DNA of 64,000 nucleotides from OLB9 sp041392785 (lineage in GTDB: Bacteria; Bacteroidota; Bacteroidia; Chitinophagales; Saprospiraceae). The notes under the pieces are model-generated. The model worked only from the letters and a program-made list of their open reading frames with translations. It was not told the origin of the DNA and did not search any database. The position numbers and the translations under genes were made by a program. The stretch is taken from positions 62,001-126,000 of the forward strand of contig JAWKLK010000008.1 in NCBI GenBank assembly GCA_041392785.1, in the 5' to 3' direction. Positions 33,893 to 46,500 of this stretch are shown here, in pieces (within the stretch, counting starts at the first letter, position 1; every line of letters starts with the position of its first letter).

Positions 33893-35662
33893 TTAAGATT
33901 TTTTCCATATCTTCTTCATACTTAGTGCGCAAATTAGGGCAATGACAAAAGATGATACAGCAAAATCAAATTTACTATAAATTAAAAAACCAGTACCAAA
34001 CAACAATGCATAAATACCAACACATCCCAATAACATTAGCATAAGTTCATTAAATAATTTACTGGTACCATTAATATTAGAGTATATTGTGCCACTTGCG
34101 ATACCTGCAGAAATGACAGGTTTCCAACCTAAATCATGAGGCTTAATAACGTTGTAAAAGTGAACTAATACTTTCTCTTCAGTAGGTCGCGAAATAAAAA
34201 TACTAATCATCCAAGCTATAGTGGTTACGAAAACTCCAAAAATCAATTTTTCATAATCTAGCCAAGAATTTCCAATATTAAACTCCATGATGATTGCAAT
34301 AACAAATGAAACAACCATCGCAACAATCTCAGCCACTGCATTTACCCTCCACCAAAACCATCTAAGAATAAAAATCAAACCAGTACCAGCTCCGATTTGC
34401 AATAAGATATTGAAGGCACTAAGGGCACTCGAAAGTTTTAATGCTAAAAAAGAGGAAGAAATCATCAATACCACTATAGACAACTGGGCAACAACAATAA
34501 GTTCCTTCTCACTAGCATGGGAATTATAAAATCGCTTGTAAAAATCATTGACTATATATGAGCTCCCCCAATTCAAATGCGTAGATAATGTTGACATAAG
34601 AGCAGCAATTAACGCTGCTATCAACAGACCTAAAAGACCTGAAGGTAAATGAGACAACATTGCAGGGAATGCAAGATCATCTTTGATAATGCTAGGATCA
34701 ATGTGCGGAAAAGCAGCCGCTATATCCTGAACCGTTGGATACATAACAAGTGATGCCAATGCAATCAAAATCCATGGCCAAGGTCTCAAAGCATAATGCG
34801 CAATATTAAAAAGCAATGTAGCAAAAACTGCATTCTTTTCATCTTTTGCTGACAGCATTCTTTGTGCAATGTATCCTCCACCACCTGGCTCTGCACCCGG
34901 ATACCATACAGACCACCATTGTACAGCCAAAGGAACCATCAAAAGGCTGATCACTGCATTTTTATCATTAAAGTCTGGCAAAAAATTCAGTTTGGGTTGA
35001 ACTGATGCATGACTTAACAAGGAAGATAATCCGCCAATCTCTGGCAACTGAACCAAATATATCGTACCAACTATCATACCGAGCATAGCTATTCCAAATT
35101 GAATAAAATCGGTATAAATGACACCTTTGAACCCTCCAATAGATGCATAGAGGACTGTGATCAAGGATATGATGGCCACCGTCGTGATAGGATCAAGACC
35201 CAATAACACTCCACTAATTTTTATTCCGGCCAACATAACTGTTGCCATGATAATGACATTAAACACAAATCCCAAATAAATTGCCCTAAATCCTCTGAGA
35301 AATCTAGCAGGTGCACCACTATACCTTAATTCATAAAATTCTAGATCTGTCGTGATACCTGATCTTCTCCATAATCTAGCATAAACAAATACGGTCAACA
35401 TACCAGTAAGGAGAAAAGCCCACCATGCCCAATTACCGGCAACACCTCCATTTCTTACAATATCGGTAACCAAGTTTGGCGTATCAGCAGAAAATGTGGT
35501 TGCTACCATTGATATACCCAATATCCACCAAGGAAGTTGTCTATCCCCTAAAAAGTAGTGTAGTGTATTTTTTGATGCTGATTTCGAAAACGCAAGACCT
35601 ACAGCCATTGTCACTAAGAAAAAAGCAAATATTATTACCCAGTCAATTGTCTGTAATTGCAT
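33893..35662 (-). CDS. Sodium:solute symporter family transporter
   Basis: 589 residues with about 14 membrane helices, SSS (SLC5-like) family. Helix 1 holds the unwound-segment pattern (AVGLAFSKSA), then WWILGISMVATTFSADTPN, then GGFKGVIYTDFIQFG, a typical SSS stretch; YPGAEPGGGGYIAQRMLSAKDE is the family signature region (split, over 20 residues in total). It imports a sugar, myo-inositol, amino-acid or similar solute with Na+; the substrate is not readable. It has its own start region with a strong hairpin just upstream. Confidence 0.9.
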   Translation of the reverse strand: MQLQTIDWVIIFAFFLVTMAVGLAFSKSASKNTLHYFLGDRQLPWWILGISMVATTFSADTPNLVTDIVRNGGVAGNWAWWAFLLTGMLTVFVYARLWRRSGITTDLEFYELRYSGAPARFLRGFRAIYLGFVFNVIIMATVMLAGIKISGVLLGLDPITTVAIISLITVLYASIGGFKGVIYTDFIQFGIAMLGMIVGTIYLVQLPEIGGLSSLLSHASVQPKLNFLPDFNDKNAVISLLMVPLAVQWWSVWYPGAEPGGGGYIAQRMLSAKDEKNAVFATLLFNIAHYALRPWPWILIALASLVMYPTVQDIAAAFPHIDPSIIKDDLAFPAMLSHLPSGLLGLLIAALIAALMSTLSTHLNWGSSYIVNDFYKRFYNSHASEKELIVVAQLSIVVLMISSSFLALKLSSALSAFNILLQIGAGTGLIFILRWFWWRVNAVAEIVAMVVSFVIAIIMEFNIGNSWLDYEKLIFGVFVTTIAWMISIFISRPTEEKVLVHFYNVIKPHDLGWKPVISAGIASGTIYSNINGTSKLFNELMLMLLGCVGIYALLFGTGFLIYSKFDFAVSSFVIALICALSMKKIWKKS

Positions 35663-35665
35663 AAA

Positions 35666-35705
35666 ATGAAGATTATACGGTACAAATATACCGTCTAATC
35701 TTCAT
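35666..35705 (-). terminator. Strong hairpin between the giant gene and the symporter, with embedded -7-like box
   Basis: ATGAAGATTATACGGTA (35666-35682) and TACCGTCTAATCTTCAT (35689-35705) pair at 16 of 17 positions around a 6-base loop. On the minus strand the stem is followed by TTTT and lies 65 bases after the giant-gene stop, so it fits a terminator. Its loop region reads TATATTTG on the minus strand, a -7 box pointing at the symporter ATG four bases beyond the hairpin. Confidence 0.65.
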
Positions 35706-35770
35706 TTATTGTTAACAATTAATAATTATCAATCAATAACAGTACTTTTTGTAAAACATTATTTCAACCA

Positions 35771-37597
35771 TCATCGTATGACGGTAATGTCACCGGACAA
35801 AACCTTGTTACCAGATGGTGTGGTATATTCGACAACATAGACATAAACGCCTTGCTCCACAAACTGACCAGCGAACCTTCCGTCCCATCCATCTTTAGGG
35901 TCGTTTGGTTTTATATTTTCTCTATTGAAAACTAAATTTCCCCACCTGTCATAAATATTGACTTTTTCTATTGTAAGAACGCTTTCATTTCCAAAAACCG
36001 TAAATACATTATTGGAATTCGAAGAGGTATTTATAATATTTGGAACTGTAATAATTATATTTTCATCCACTCGCACTTCAAGCTGAATAGACTCAGAACA
36101 ACCATATATATCTGTAACTTTTACTGTATAAGTGATATTATCTTTAGCAGTGATAGTCACCCTTAGACATGTATCACATGACACTAGATCCACTGGTATC
36201 CATTCCACAGAAGCTATTTGGTCAGAAGGTAAATTTGTAATGACTTCTATGACCTCTGTCTGATTGTACAACAACTCCAATGCAGAAATCGGATTAATTG
36301 TAACATCTCTTCCTGGTAATATTGTAAAGGTGGTATCCTTAGTACAACCATTCGCATCTCTGATCTGTAAATTGTAATTGCCTGGTTTTAAATTCTCAAA
36401 ATTAAAATCTGTACCTCTATCCAATCCATCAAATTTAAAACTATATGGAGGAGTTCCTCCTGTTACTGAAGTAATGGACACAATTCCATCCGCCACACCG
36501 ATACAAGTTTCATTGTTGATCTCTGACACCATAGCATCAGGTTTCGCATTATTCACAAAAACATTAGTTGTTTCAAGAGTTCTGCATCCCGTCTGTCTTA
36601 CAGTTACACTCAGGGAATAACTTCCTTCGCCACTGACATTTACGGTTGGAATAGAACTTGAAGATAAGATATTACCATCATCCGTATTCCATTCGATATC
36701 ATATGAAGGATCCGGGCTTTGAATAATTGCTGTTATTGAAGTATCCGTTCGGCCACAATACATTGTGATGTCAGCAGGCAAAATAATATTCGGGTAATCA
36801 CCGATTCTAGTAACACTAAATGTATCTCTATTTGCACAGTGATTCAAAGTATCGATTAAAACAACGTAATAAGTACCTGGACTAGTGACAACAAGTGTGT
36901 CCTTATTGCTATTTGGGATTAACATATTGTCTTGATCATACCACTCAAATATTAAATTTGGTCCCCCTGGAGATTGCTTGGCACTAAGTATCGACTCATT
37001 AGTAGCACAAGTAATGGGTTCTGGGCTATCAACAATTAAAATTGGGTAATCTTGCAAATCGATTATTTCAATTGTTTCTTTAGATTCACAACCTGTCAAA
37101 GTATCAATAGCAGTCATTGTGACTATGCCCGCAGAAGACACTAAAATAAAGGTTGATTTTGATAAATAGCATCTCCCGTTGCCCAGTTGAATATCACATT
37201 GGCAATCGGTTCTCCCGAGTGTGACAACGCCTACCACACAATCTAACAATGGGCCTGGATCGGCTATGATTTTAGCATCAGGATAATTCACATTATCAAA
37301 AACTTCTACTTCATCTTTTCCAGAACTACAGTTATTCACATTATTTATTACTTCAAAGAAATAAATACCCGCTTGTGTTACCGTTAGATCTTTGGTATTC
37401 GCAATGATATTCCCGTTAATATCATACCAATAGTAAGTTACGTTAGATGTCAGATTGGATGTGCCTATAAGTACAGTTGAAGTAATTAAACAGTTAAGAT
37501 TCACATCATCTCCCGCAAAGGCATCTGGTACATCAGCATCTTTGGTCACAATGACACTATCCACCTTAACACACATATCAGGATAAGTGACAGACAA
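35771..37597 (-). CDS. Giant surface protein, C-terminal part with SprB-like repeat and T9SS-type C-terminal domain
   Basis: The last 608 residues of the giant protein, in a different frame from the rest. Modules seen in order: an Ig/PKD-like GDDVNLNC module, further Ig-like modules of about 85 residues (TYYVVLIDTLNHC, then SYSLSVTVRQTGC), an SprB-type repeat (SVTGGTPPYSFKFDG, then RDANGCTKDT), then a C-terminal gliding-motility-associated domain (VNIYDRWGNLVF, GWDGRFAGQFVEQGVYVY, LSGDITVIR) used as a type IX secretion sorting signal. Without this tail the upstream part could not be sorted. The start given is only the first Met in this frame; coding really continues from the other frame near 37607. 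Confidence 0.85.
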   Translation of the reverse strand: MSVTYPDMCVKVDSVIVTKDADVPDAFAGDDVNLNCLITSTVLIGTSNLTSNVTYYWYDINGNIIANTKDLTVTQAGIYFFEVINNVNNCSSGKDEVEVFDNVNYPDAKIIADPGPLLDCVVGVVTLGRTDCQCDIQLGNGRCYLSKSTFILVSSAGIVTMTAIDTLTGCESKETIEIIDLQDYPILIVDSPEPITCATNESILSAKQSPGGPNLIFEWYDQDNMLIPNSNKDTLVVTSPGTYYVVLIDTLNHCANRDTFSVTRIGDYPNIILPADITMYCGRTDTSITAIIQSPDPSYDIEWNTDDGNILSSSSIPTVNVSGEGSYSLSVTVRQTGCRTLETTNVFVNNAKPDAMVSEINNETCIGVADGIVSITSVTGGTPPYSFKFDGLDRGTDFNFENLKPGNYNLQIRDANGCTKDTTFTILPGRDVTINPISALELLYNQTEVIEVITNLPSDQIASVEWIPVDLVSCDTCLRVTITAKDNITYTVKVTDIYGCSESIQLEVRVDENIIITVPNIINTSSNSNNVFTVFGNESVLTIEKVNIYDRWGNLVFNRENIKPNDPKDGWDGRFAGQFVEQGVYVYVVEYTTPSGNKVLSGDITVIR

Positions 37598-40500
37598 ATA
37601 ATACGTTCAGGTCTTGATACACTAGTGACCAAACCTTGGGCCATGAACCCTGCTGGACCAGTCCAAACTGGTGTCCCATTATTTGGAACACTAGTACCTG
37701 TCAGGGTAATGGTTGGAGTTTGACATGTAATATTTCCACCAATACCAGCATCAACAATTTGATCACATGATGAACATCCGAATTGAGAAACAGTGAATTC
37801 AGTATGACACCCAGTATTCAATGTATCATCTATTACAACATTATATAAATTTCCATCCGCTGCTAAACCACTTATTGTTACTAATTCATTGTATTTGTAA
37901 GGGCCATACGTGACATTATTAATTACAGCATCGTATCTATTGACACTACCACTTACCCTATTGATTTGAAAAGTAATGGCATATGTGTCATCAGTAGATA
38001 TGGATCCTGTATTATTATTATCACAATCTCCTATAGTCAAGTTTTGTACTTGAATTGCACATGGCTCACTGCAAACACTTGGTGCAGTAACAATTACCGA
38101 AGCTGTACAACTAGGAGCATTTGAATCAACTACTGTAAGTGTATAATTGCCTTGAGAAATCGGAATTGGCCCAAGGGTTACCACTTGATTGTATGGATAT
38201 TGAACACTTTGTCCGCTGACTATCCAAGAAGTAGAAAGGTTTAGTCCTGTGACATCTACATCGAAGAAATATACATCATCACTTGGATCATTGATAGTGT
38301 TATTATCATTACAAATCACATTACTTAAGTTGATATCTATCAAACACGTGGATGAACAAGGCCTTAAAGCTGGTGCAATGATATTTTCACTGCAAATATT
38401 ATTTGATACATCCCTTAAAACTATAAATGGAGTAGTGCCATCTGCATCAAATCTATGAGTAACCTCTTGACCATAGGTATAAGTGCCTATTTTAATGTTA
38501 TTAATATATAAATCAAAAGAATTGGAGGCACTACCATTCAATACCGATGTATTGAATGTCAAATCATAGTAGTCATCAGATTCCAAAGATTCTGTACCAT
38601 TGTCGTTACATGCAAATATAGGGTCAATGACAGTTATATCACAATCTGTGGAGCAAGAAATCAATGGCCCAACATCGGTTGTGGTTTCACAACCTGTCAT
38701 AATATCGATAATCCTGAATGAGTGGGTATTGTCATCAGCATTTAGGTTAAATATGATGTCGACATTATAATCATAAGTGCCTATTAAAACAGTACCTTCA
38801 TAAACTTGAATTTGTGATATATTGTTAGTGGTATTGCTGACATTCAATTTTATTTGATAGGTATCATCTGTATTGATAGTAGGCGTATTATTGTCAAAGC
38901 AAAGCCATTGAGCTGTGTTTAGGAACAATTGTTGATCTCTATCAAAGACTGAAACCTCATCTTTTCCAGATGTACAATTATTAGATGTATTGATGACTTC
39001 AAAAAAGTACAATCCGGGATTGGTTACTGTTATAGACAATGTATTGCCAATGATGGTACCCGTTTGATTTGTCCAAACAAAAGAAACATTATTAGATAAA
39101 TTTGTTGTTCCTGTCAGAGTGATTGATGTAGAATTACAAAACCACTCTTGGTCTATTCCTGCATTTGCAGTGGGGACATCAGCATCTTTTGAAATGATTA
39201 CAGTGTCCTGTGCTACACACTGGTCTGGAAATGTAACACTTAGAATGTACATTCCTTCTGTAGATGTTTGTACTGTTTGACCTGTTTTAATAAAATTATT
39301 TGGTCCTGTCCATACATATACTCCGCCTGTTGCATTGGATGCACCCATTAGATCGGCAGTATTATCCACGCATGTGAGCATCTGATCTGGCCCAGCGTTC
39401 ACAGTTTGAGTACAAACTGAGCATGGTTCTGACAATACATTGATTTCAGCGGTACAGCCAGAATTATTCTGATCCACAATACTCAAAACAATGTTTTGTC
39501 CATTAGATGTCAAACCAGGAATAGTAATTACCTGTCCATAATTAAAAGGTCCAAATGTTTGTGATCCATCATTGACATTATAAAAACTTGTCGTACCTGA
39601 CAATACGTTTACCTTAAAACTTACACTAAATGTATCATCTGCTTCCGTGTTGTTAGTGCCGTTATTTTGACAGCTACTTTGTGTCAACTCTGTTACTTCT
39701 ATATTACAAGGTGTGGAGCACGCCATTGGAGGTACAATATCAACTGAAGATAAACAGGGACTAGTAATTCCATCAGTTACTTCTAGATTAAATCCACCAG
39801 AGCTTATCAAAAATGGTCCAAAAACTACTGGAGTATTGTAATTGTGTTGTATTGCATTCAAGTTTGATGTCCAATATGTGCTTGTATTAAATCCTGTTAC
39901 ATTTACATTAAAAGTAAATGTATCATCATCCGGATCATTGATAGTTCCTTTATTATTACAGGTGACGCCAGATACGACTGCACTAATAGCACAGGCTGTA
40001 GAGCACCCAGTTAATGTGCCAATCGGAACATTAATGAAGCAAATTAAATTGACTTGATCCCTAATTTGAATATTCGGTGTACTTCCGTCAGCATCAAGTG
40101 TTAAGACTACAGGTGTTCCATAATTGTATGTCCCTTGAATCACATTATCGATAATAACATTAAAAGCTGTTGAACTTCCACCATTGACAATTGAAGCGGT
40201 GAAGGTAATAGTATACTTATCGTCTGAATTAATAGATTCCGTACCACTATCGTCACAACTCACCTGAAGATTTTGCAATGAAATTTCGCAATCTGTACTA
40301 CAAGGTGATAATGGTCCAATATCTCTTGTTAATTCACACCCTGTCGTAACATCTCTAATAACCAATGTATTAGAAGAATTGTCAGCAGGTAGTGTCAAAG
40401 TATGTTTAGTGCCATAAGTATAAGGTCCAAAAACAGTACTATTCACTGTAATAGTAAAACTTCCTATATTTCCCGTGGTTGATGCTATTTCAAATTCAAC

Positions 40501-43500
40501 CATATAAGCATCATCTGTTTGATCAGAAGAAGTACCAGCATTATCACAATCTAAATTAAAAGAGGCGAATGTCAATCTTTGACCTGCTGGGACCACTGCT
40601 GTGGTCTGATTCTGACAACCATTCATATCTCCGACATAAACTGTATAGCTATTTGGTCTTAGGCTGTCAAACGGAACTTGGTTAGTCCACCCTAGATTAT
40701 TGAGTTTATAAGAATAATCAACATTTGGTGTATTAATCTGTATGACTCCATCATTTTCGTTATAACAAGTTTCAGCCAACACATTTACACTGATTGGTGG
40801 TAGAGGCCATACGTTTAATACGACATCAGCGAAATTTGCACAATTATTAGCATTTACCACCCTTGCATAAATAGTCTGTGGATTTTGGGTATTGGTATAA
40901 TTTGTAGGCAAAGGATTTGTTTGAGATTGCGCATTTGCTAAAGTAAGATAGTACGTAAATGTCAAATTTGCACCTGCATTAATCAAAGCATTTGCATCTG
41001 TAAGGACAAATGACACTAGACCATCTCCATCATCATCACAGGCATTCAAAGTAACATCCTTTGCTGTCGGTAAACCTACAACTGTCAAAACCACTGGTAT
41101 TCGCGCGGAATAACAGTTTGTCAATGGATCAAAAGCTTCCACATAATAGGTAAATTGACCCACAGAAGCAGTAGAAGGGGTATAGGTTAACCCTGTCTGA
41201 AGCAAGGTACCTCCTGTAGCCGCAGAATACCATCTTGCCGACAAACCCGATACCACAGAAACACTCAAATTTACTGGCGAATTTTGACAAACATTCGACA
41301 TACCTTGTCCTATCGGTTCTGAAATGTCGGGGCAGTTGCACTGAGGAGGAGTGACGGTTATGGTATCATCTTCGCAGTCTCCAACTGTGTACTTCAAGAA
41401 TAAACTCAACTCTGGTGAAATAGGAATATTGCTAATAGTATAAGAGACTCCATTTTGAGACACTGTACCTGCATTTGCGGTCAGAGTGTAACCAAAGACA
41501 TTCGTTACTACCGTATAAGTAGTCCAGTCGGCTGAACACTCAACAGAATTAACATCTATGCTTCCACCCGTAATCAATTCTAGATTGATTGTAGTCTTTG
41601 CATCAGGGCATACATTAGTAGATGGAACAATGTAATCAAACGGATAATTTCCATCGATTTGATTTGCAAAACTCACATTGGTCGGATCACTGATGTCAAG
41701 GCCTGTTCCATAAGTATCTGACCAATATCCTGTATTGTTATATGGAGGAGTGATGTATTCCCACAAATTTATTGATCTTCCGTCATTACATAATTGTACT
41801 GTCTGACCAAACCCTGGATTTTCGGGGAAATTATTAGCAAAATGCACTTTTGCATAATCTTGACAACCAAATGTATTGGTGGCAAGAATATAATAATCCT
41901 GAATAACTTCAGTAGAAATAGGATTGCCTACTTCATTAAATTGGGTTGGAGGAATGGCAGAATGATAAGTTATGGAAAAATCAGTCCCATTCAAATCCGT
42001 AACTTCAATATCTTCAAGATTATAAAAATCGCCAAAACAAATTGGAATCTCAGTAGGATTTATCTCAATATCTGGGATTGGAGAAATGAAGACTTGTTGT
42101 TGTGCAGTAATTTCGTTTCCGGTACAAACATTCGTGTAGGTCCAAGTATAAATCCTATTGTTACCATTATCTTCAGTTTGTGCATTTACACTTCCTGAAA
42201 TGAGACAAGGTGGAGTAAGAAAATTAGAATATTGTAATGGCGGCGGTGTTGTAAAGGTTTGTCCACACGGTAGATATGCATCAGAAGGAACATTTATGAA
42301 CTCAGGCTCCGGTGCTGGGTCAACAACAATATTTTGATTGTATACTAATGCTCTATTACACTGATCCACAAATTGCCAAGTATACTGTATTGTACCACCA
42401 CACTGCGTGTAACCACCAGAAGTAATTGCTGCAACACTTCCCTCAATGATACATGGACTGCTCATTCCATTACTATAGAACAATGAAGGGGGAAGTGGTG
42501 GTACTTCATTACAACCTATATGTATTCCATCTATCGGAGGATCAATAAATTCTGCCATTTGAGTAGGCTCAATAGTAATATTTTGTTCAGCATATAGATC
42601 AAAACCACATTCGTCTTTTGTACTCCAAATTACTTTCGCTGTACCTCCACACAAGGATGAATTATTTTGAAGAGTTCCAAGCACACTACCTTCAATCAAG
42701 CATGGACGATCTTCACCATTAGAATAAGTCAAAGAAACAACAAAACCTGAGAGATCACCACAATCAATAGTGATATCTTCTGGGATTATATCCGTAAATT
42801 CAGGATGTGGGGCAGCTTCAACAATTATTATTTGTGAATAATTTATTGATCTCCCACAATCATCCATTCCGCTCCAATCTATACTTATATTACCTCCACA
42901 GCTTGTAAAATTTTTATTTACGGTAGGCGTCAACGTACCTTCTAAAAGGCAAGCGTTGTTATTGCTATACGCTATACTAGGCGCATCAAATAACTCTGCA
43001 TCTGCACAACTTATTGGTTCAGTATAAACTGGAGGGTTTTCCAAAGTTACAACTGGTGGAGGCTGTACATTTATTACTTGTTGATAACGCAATGATCTAT
43101 TGCAATGATCAGTAAATTCCCAGTCGTATGTATAAGTTTTACTACAATTATTATCAATCACTTGAAGAGTAGGAACAACCGTACCTTCAATAAGGCAGGT
43201 CCCTACTTGATTATTTGTGTACTCCAAAACAGGAAGGTCATTAGGATCGGGCTCTTGATCGCATGGCACATTCATTACTGCAGGTGGAGGATTGACAAAG
43301 GTGGCCTCATCAGGTGGTGTCAAAGTAATGATTTGTGTATGAGAAATCGGTCTATTGCATTCGTCCGTAAACTCCCATAAGAAAGTAATGGTGCCTTGGC
43401 AATTTGATATATTGTCTGTTCGAGTGGGTATAATTGTCCCACTTATATCACAAACGGAAGAATTATTGCTATAATCCAATGGAGGCAAAGCATCTGGTGC

Positions 43501-46500
43501 AGGAATTAAATCACAAGGTACAGCACCACTACTAGGAGGATTCACAAATACAGGTAATGGTGGTGGCAGAATTGTAAGAACTTGCGTATGGGCAATTGTC
43601 CGATTACATAAATCTGTATACTGCCAAACAAAAGTAATAGTCCCTTGGCAATTAATAATTGCATCAGTTCTTGTAGGCACCACAGTTCCAGTAATCTCAC
43701 ATGTACTTGACGCATTATTAGTATATTGCAATTCAGGAAGTGCATCACTTGGTGGTATTTCGTTGCACATAAGAGTAGCACTTGCGGGTGGATTGATAAA
43801 AGCAGGTACTGGAGGCGGCACGACGGTTAAAACTTGCATATGTGTAATTGTTCTATTACACATATCCGTAGTTTCCCACGTAAAGGTGATCGTACCAGCG
43901 CAATCCACGATATTATCTGTTCGTGTGGGAACAACGGTACCAGAAATTTCACAAACACCAGAAGCACCGTTTGTGTACATCAATTCCGGCAATAATCCAT
44001 CATCAGGTACATTTGGACAGGTGACAGTAGCACTTGCAGGTGGATTGACAAATGCAGCCTCTGGTGGTGGCACTATAGTTAAAACTTGAGTATGCATAAT
44101 TGTCCTATTACACATATCTGTATACTCCCAATTAAAAGTCACAGTACCGGCACAATTTACTATATTGTCTGTCCGTGTTGGAGTGACCATCCCTGAGATT
44201 TCACATATCCCTGTCGCATTATTTGTAAAAGACAATGGAGGCATTTCATCAGAGGCTGGTAAATTATCACACATCCTAGTTTCATTCTGTGGAGGATTTA
44301 CAAAGGATGATACTGGTGGTGGTGTAATAGTAATAACTTGGATATGAGACAATGCGCGGTTACACATATCTATGGTATCCCAGGTAAGGGTAATCGTCCC
44401 TTGACAATCGACTACATTATCCTCTCTAATTGGAACTACGGTACCCATTATCTCACATGCTGCAGCCATACTATTAGTGTAATCCAAAGTTGGCAAATAA
44501 TCAGCATCTGGGACATTTGGACATGTTGCTGTAGTGTTTTGTGGAGGATTTATAAAAGTGGCCTCATCAGGTGGTAAAACAGTGATCACTTGAGTATGTG
44601 CAATTACTCTATTACAAGGATCAGTTACTTCCCAAGTTAATGTAATAGTTCCAGCGCAGTCAACGATATTGTCTTCTCTAGTTGGGGTGATAGATCCTGT
44701 GATAGCACAGTCACCGGTCATACCATTATCATACGTCAAAACTGGAAGAAAATCATCTGCCGGTTTATTGGGGCAGGTGACTGTCATATCTTGCGGTAAC
44801 GAACTTAATTGGGCGATGTCAGGCGGTAATATATTGAGAATTTGTGTATGTATCAAAGGTCGACCACAATAATCAATCGTATCCCAGGTAAAAGTTATCG
44901 TGCCTTGACAATCCACTATATCATCTACTCTAGTTGGAACTACAATACCTGTGATAGCACAATCTCCACTCACTCCATTTGTATAATTAAGTGGCGGATA
45001 ATAGTCATCAGCAGGTCTATTAGGACAAGTGACATCTTGATCTGCTGGTGGATTTACAAAAGCTGGCTCTAATGGTGGATCTACCATAATAACCTGAGTA
45101 TGAAGTAGCTCCCTGCCACACCGATCGATCGTATCCCACACCAATGTAACTGTACCCATACAATCTTCCAACAGGTCTGTACGTGTCGGAACTATTTGGC
45201 CTGCAATGGAGCATTCCCCACTTATATTATTAGAATAATTGAGAATGGGACCATAATCAGGTGCTATTTCTGTGGGACAATTGACTGCATAATCTGTAGG
45301 TGGATTAATAAAAGTTGCAGCTACTGGAGGTAAAACATGAATGATCTGTGAGTAACCTATTTCCCTACTACATTCGTCAGTAAACGTCCATGTCAGAGTG
45401 ATAGTACCATTACATTCAGCATCAAACATATCAACTCTAGTAGGATCAACAGATCCTGCGATACTACAAAAGCCTGATAACCCATTAGTATAGCTCAAAG
45501 GTGGCAAATAATCTGCTGCTGGCTTTTCAGTACACGCTACAGTGATATCAGGAGGTGGATTAATGAAAGTTGCCTCAGGTGCTGGTTGAACATACATCAC
45601 TTGCAAGTAACTGAAATAATTGCTACAACTATCAGTTTTCTCCCATGAATATTCCAATTCACCTCCACAAAGCGAATAATTATCCGTACGCTCTGGGATG
45701 ACAGATCCAAAAATTCGACATCGTCCTATATTCCCATTATCATAACCTATAGGTGGCAAAAACCCATCTGGTGGAATCTGCGAACAGGTAATCGTCATCG
45801 TATCAATAGGTGGATTGACCCATTGCGGTACATCTGGGGGAAGAATTGTGATGACTTGCGTCTCGGATATCAATCTATCGCATATATCCGTTATCTCCCA
45901 AGTGACGGTGACCGTACCAGCGCAATTGACCGTGTCAATTTCATGTGTAGGCACAATATTTCCCATAATTCTGCAAGCACCAGTAGCATTGTTGTCATAG
46001 GGCAATGTAGGTAAAGCATTCAGATTAGGGAAGTTTTCACAGGAGACTGTAATATCATCAATTGGGGTAAAGGTCGCTTCCGGTATGGCTGCAAGTGTAA
46101 TGGTTTGTGTGTGGGAAGTAGAGTTATCACAACTGTCTGTTACCATCCATGTACGCGTTATAGTTCCTCCATCACAATTGGTGTAGTTGTCTATTTGCAC
46201 TCCTGGCACGGATCCATTGCCCATACAGTTATCAGTAAAATCCAAATCTATTATCGGTGGTATATCGAGAAAACATGACACCGAAATATCTTGTGGTAAT
46301 CCGGTAAGCACTGGAGCAATCATATCCTGAAAGATGATCACCACAGGTTCTAACTCACAACAGGTGCCATCACAATCTGCCAACAATAAATTGACATCAT
46401 CTCCTAGCATCGGCTCTGAGCCAAGAGCGGTAATATAATTATAAGAATACGCTGTAAAGGTGGCACAATAATCCCACGTCCAAGTTGCAGTACTGCCAGA

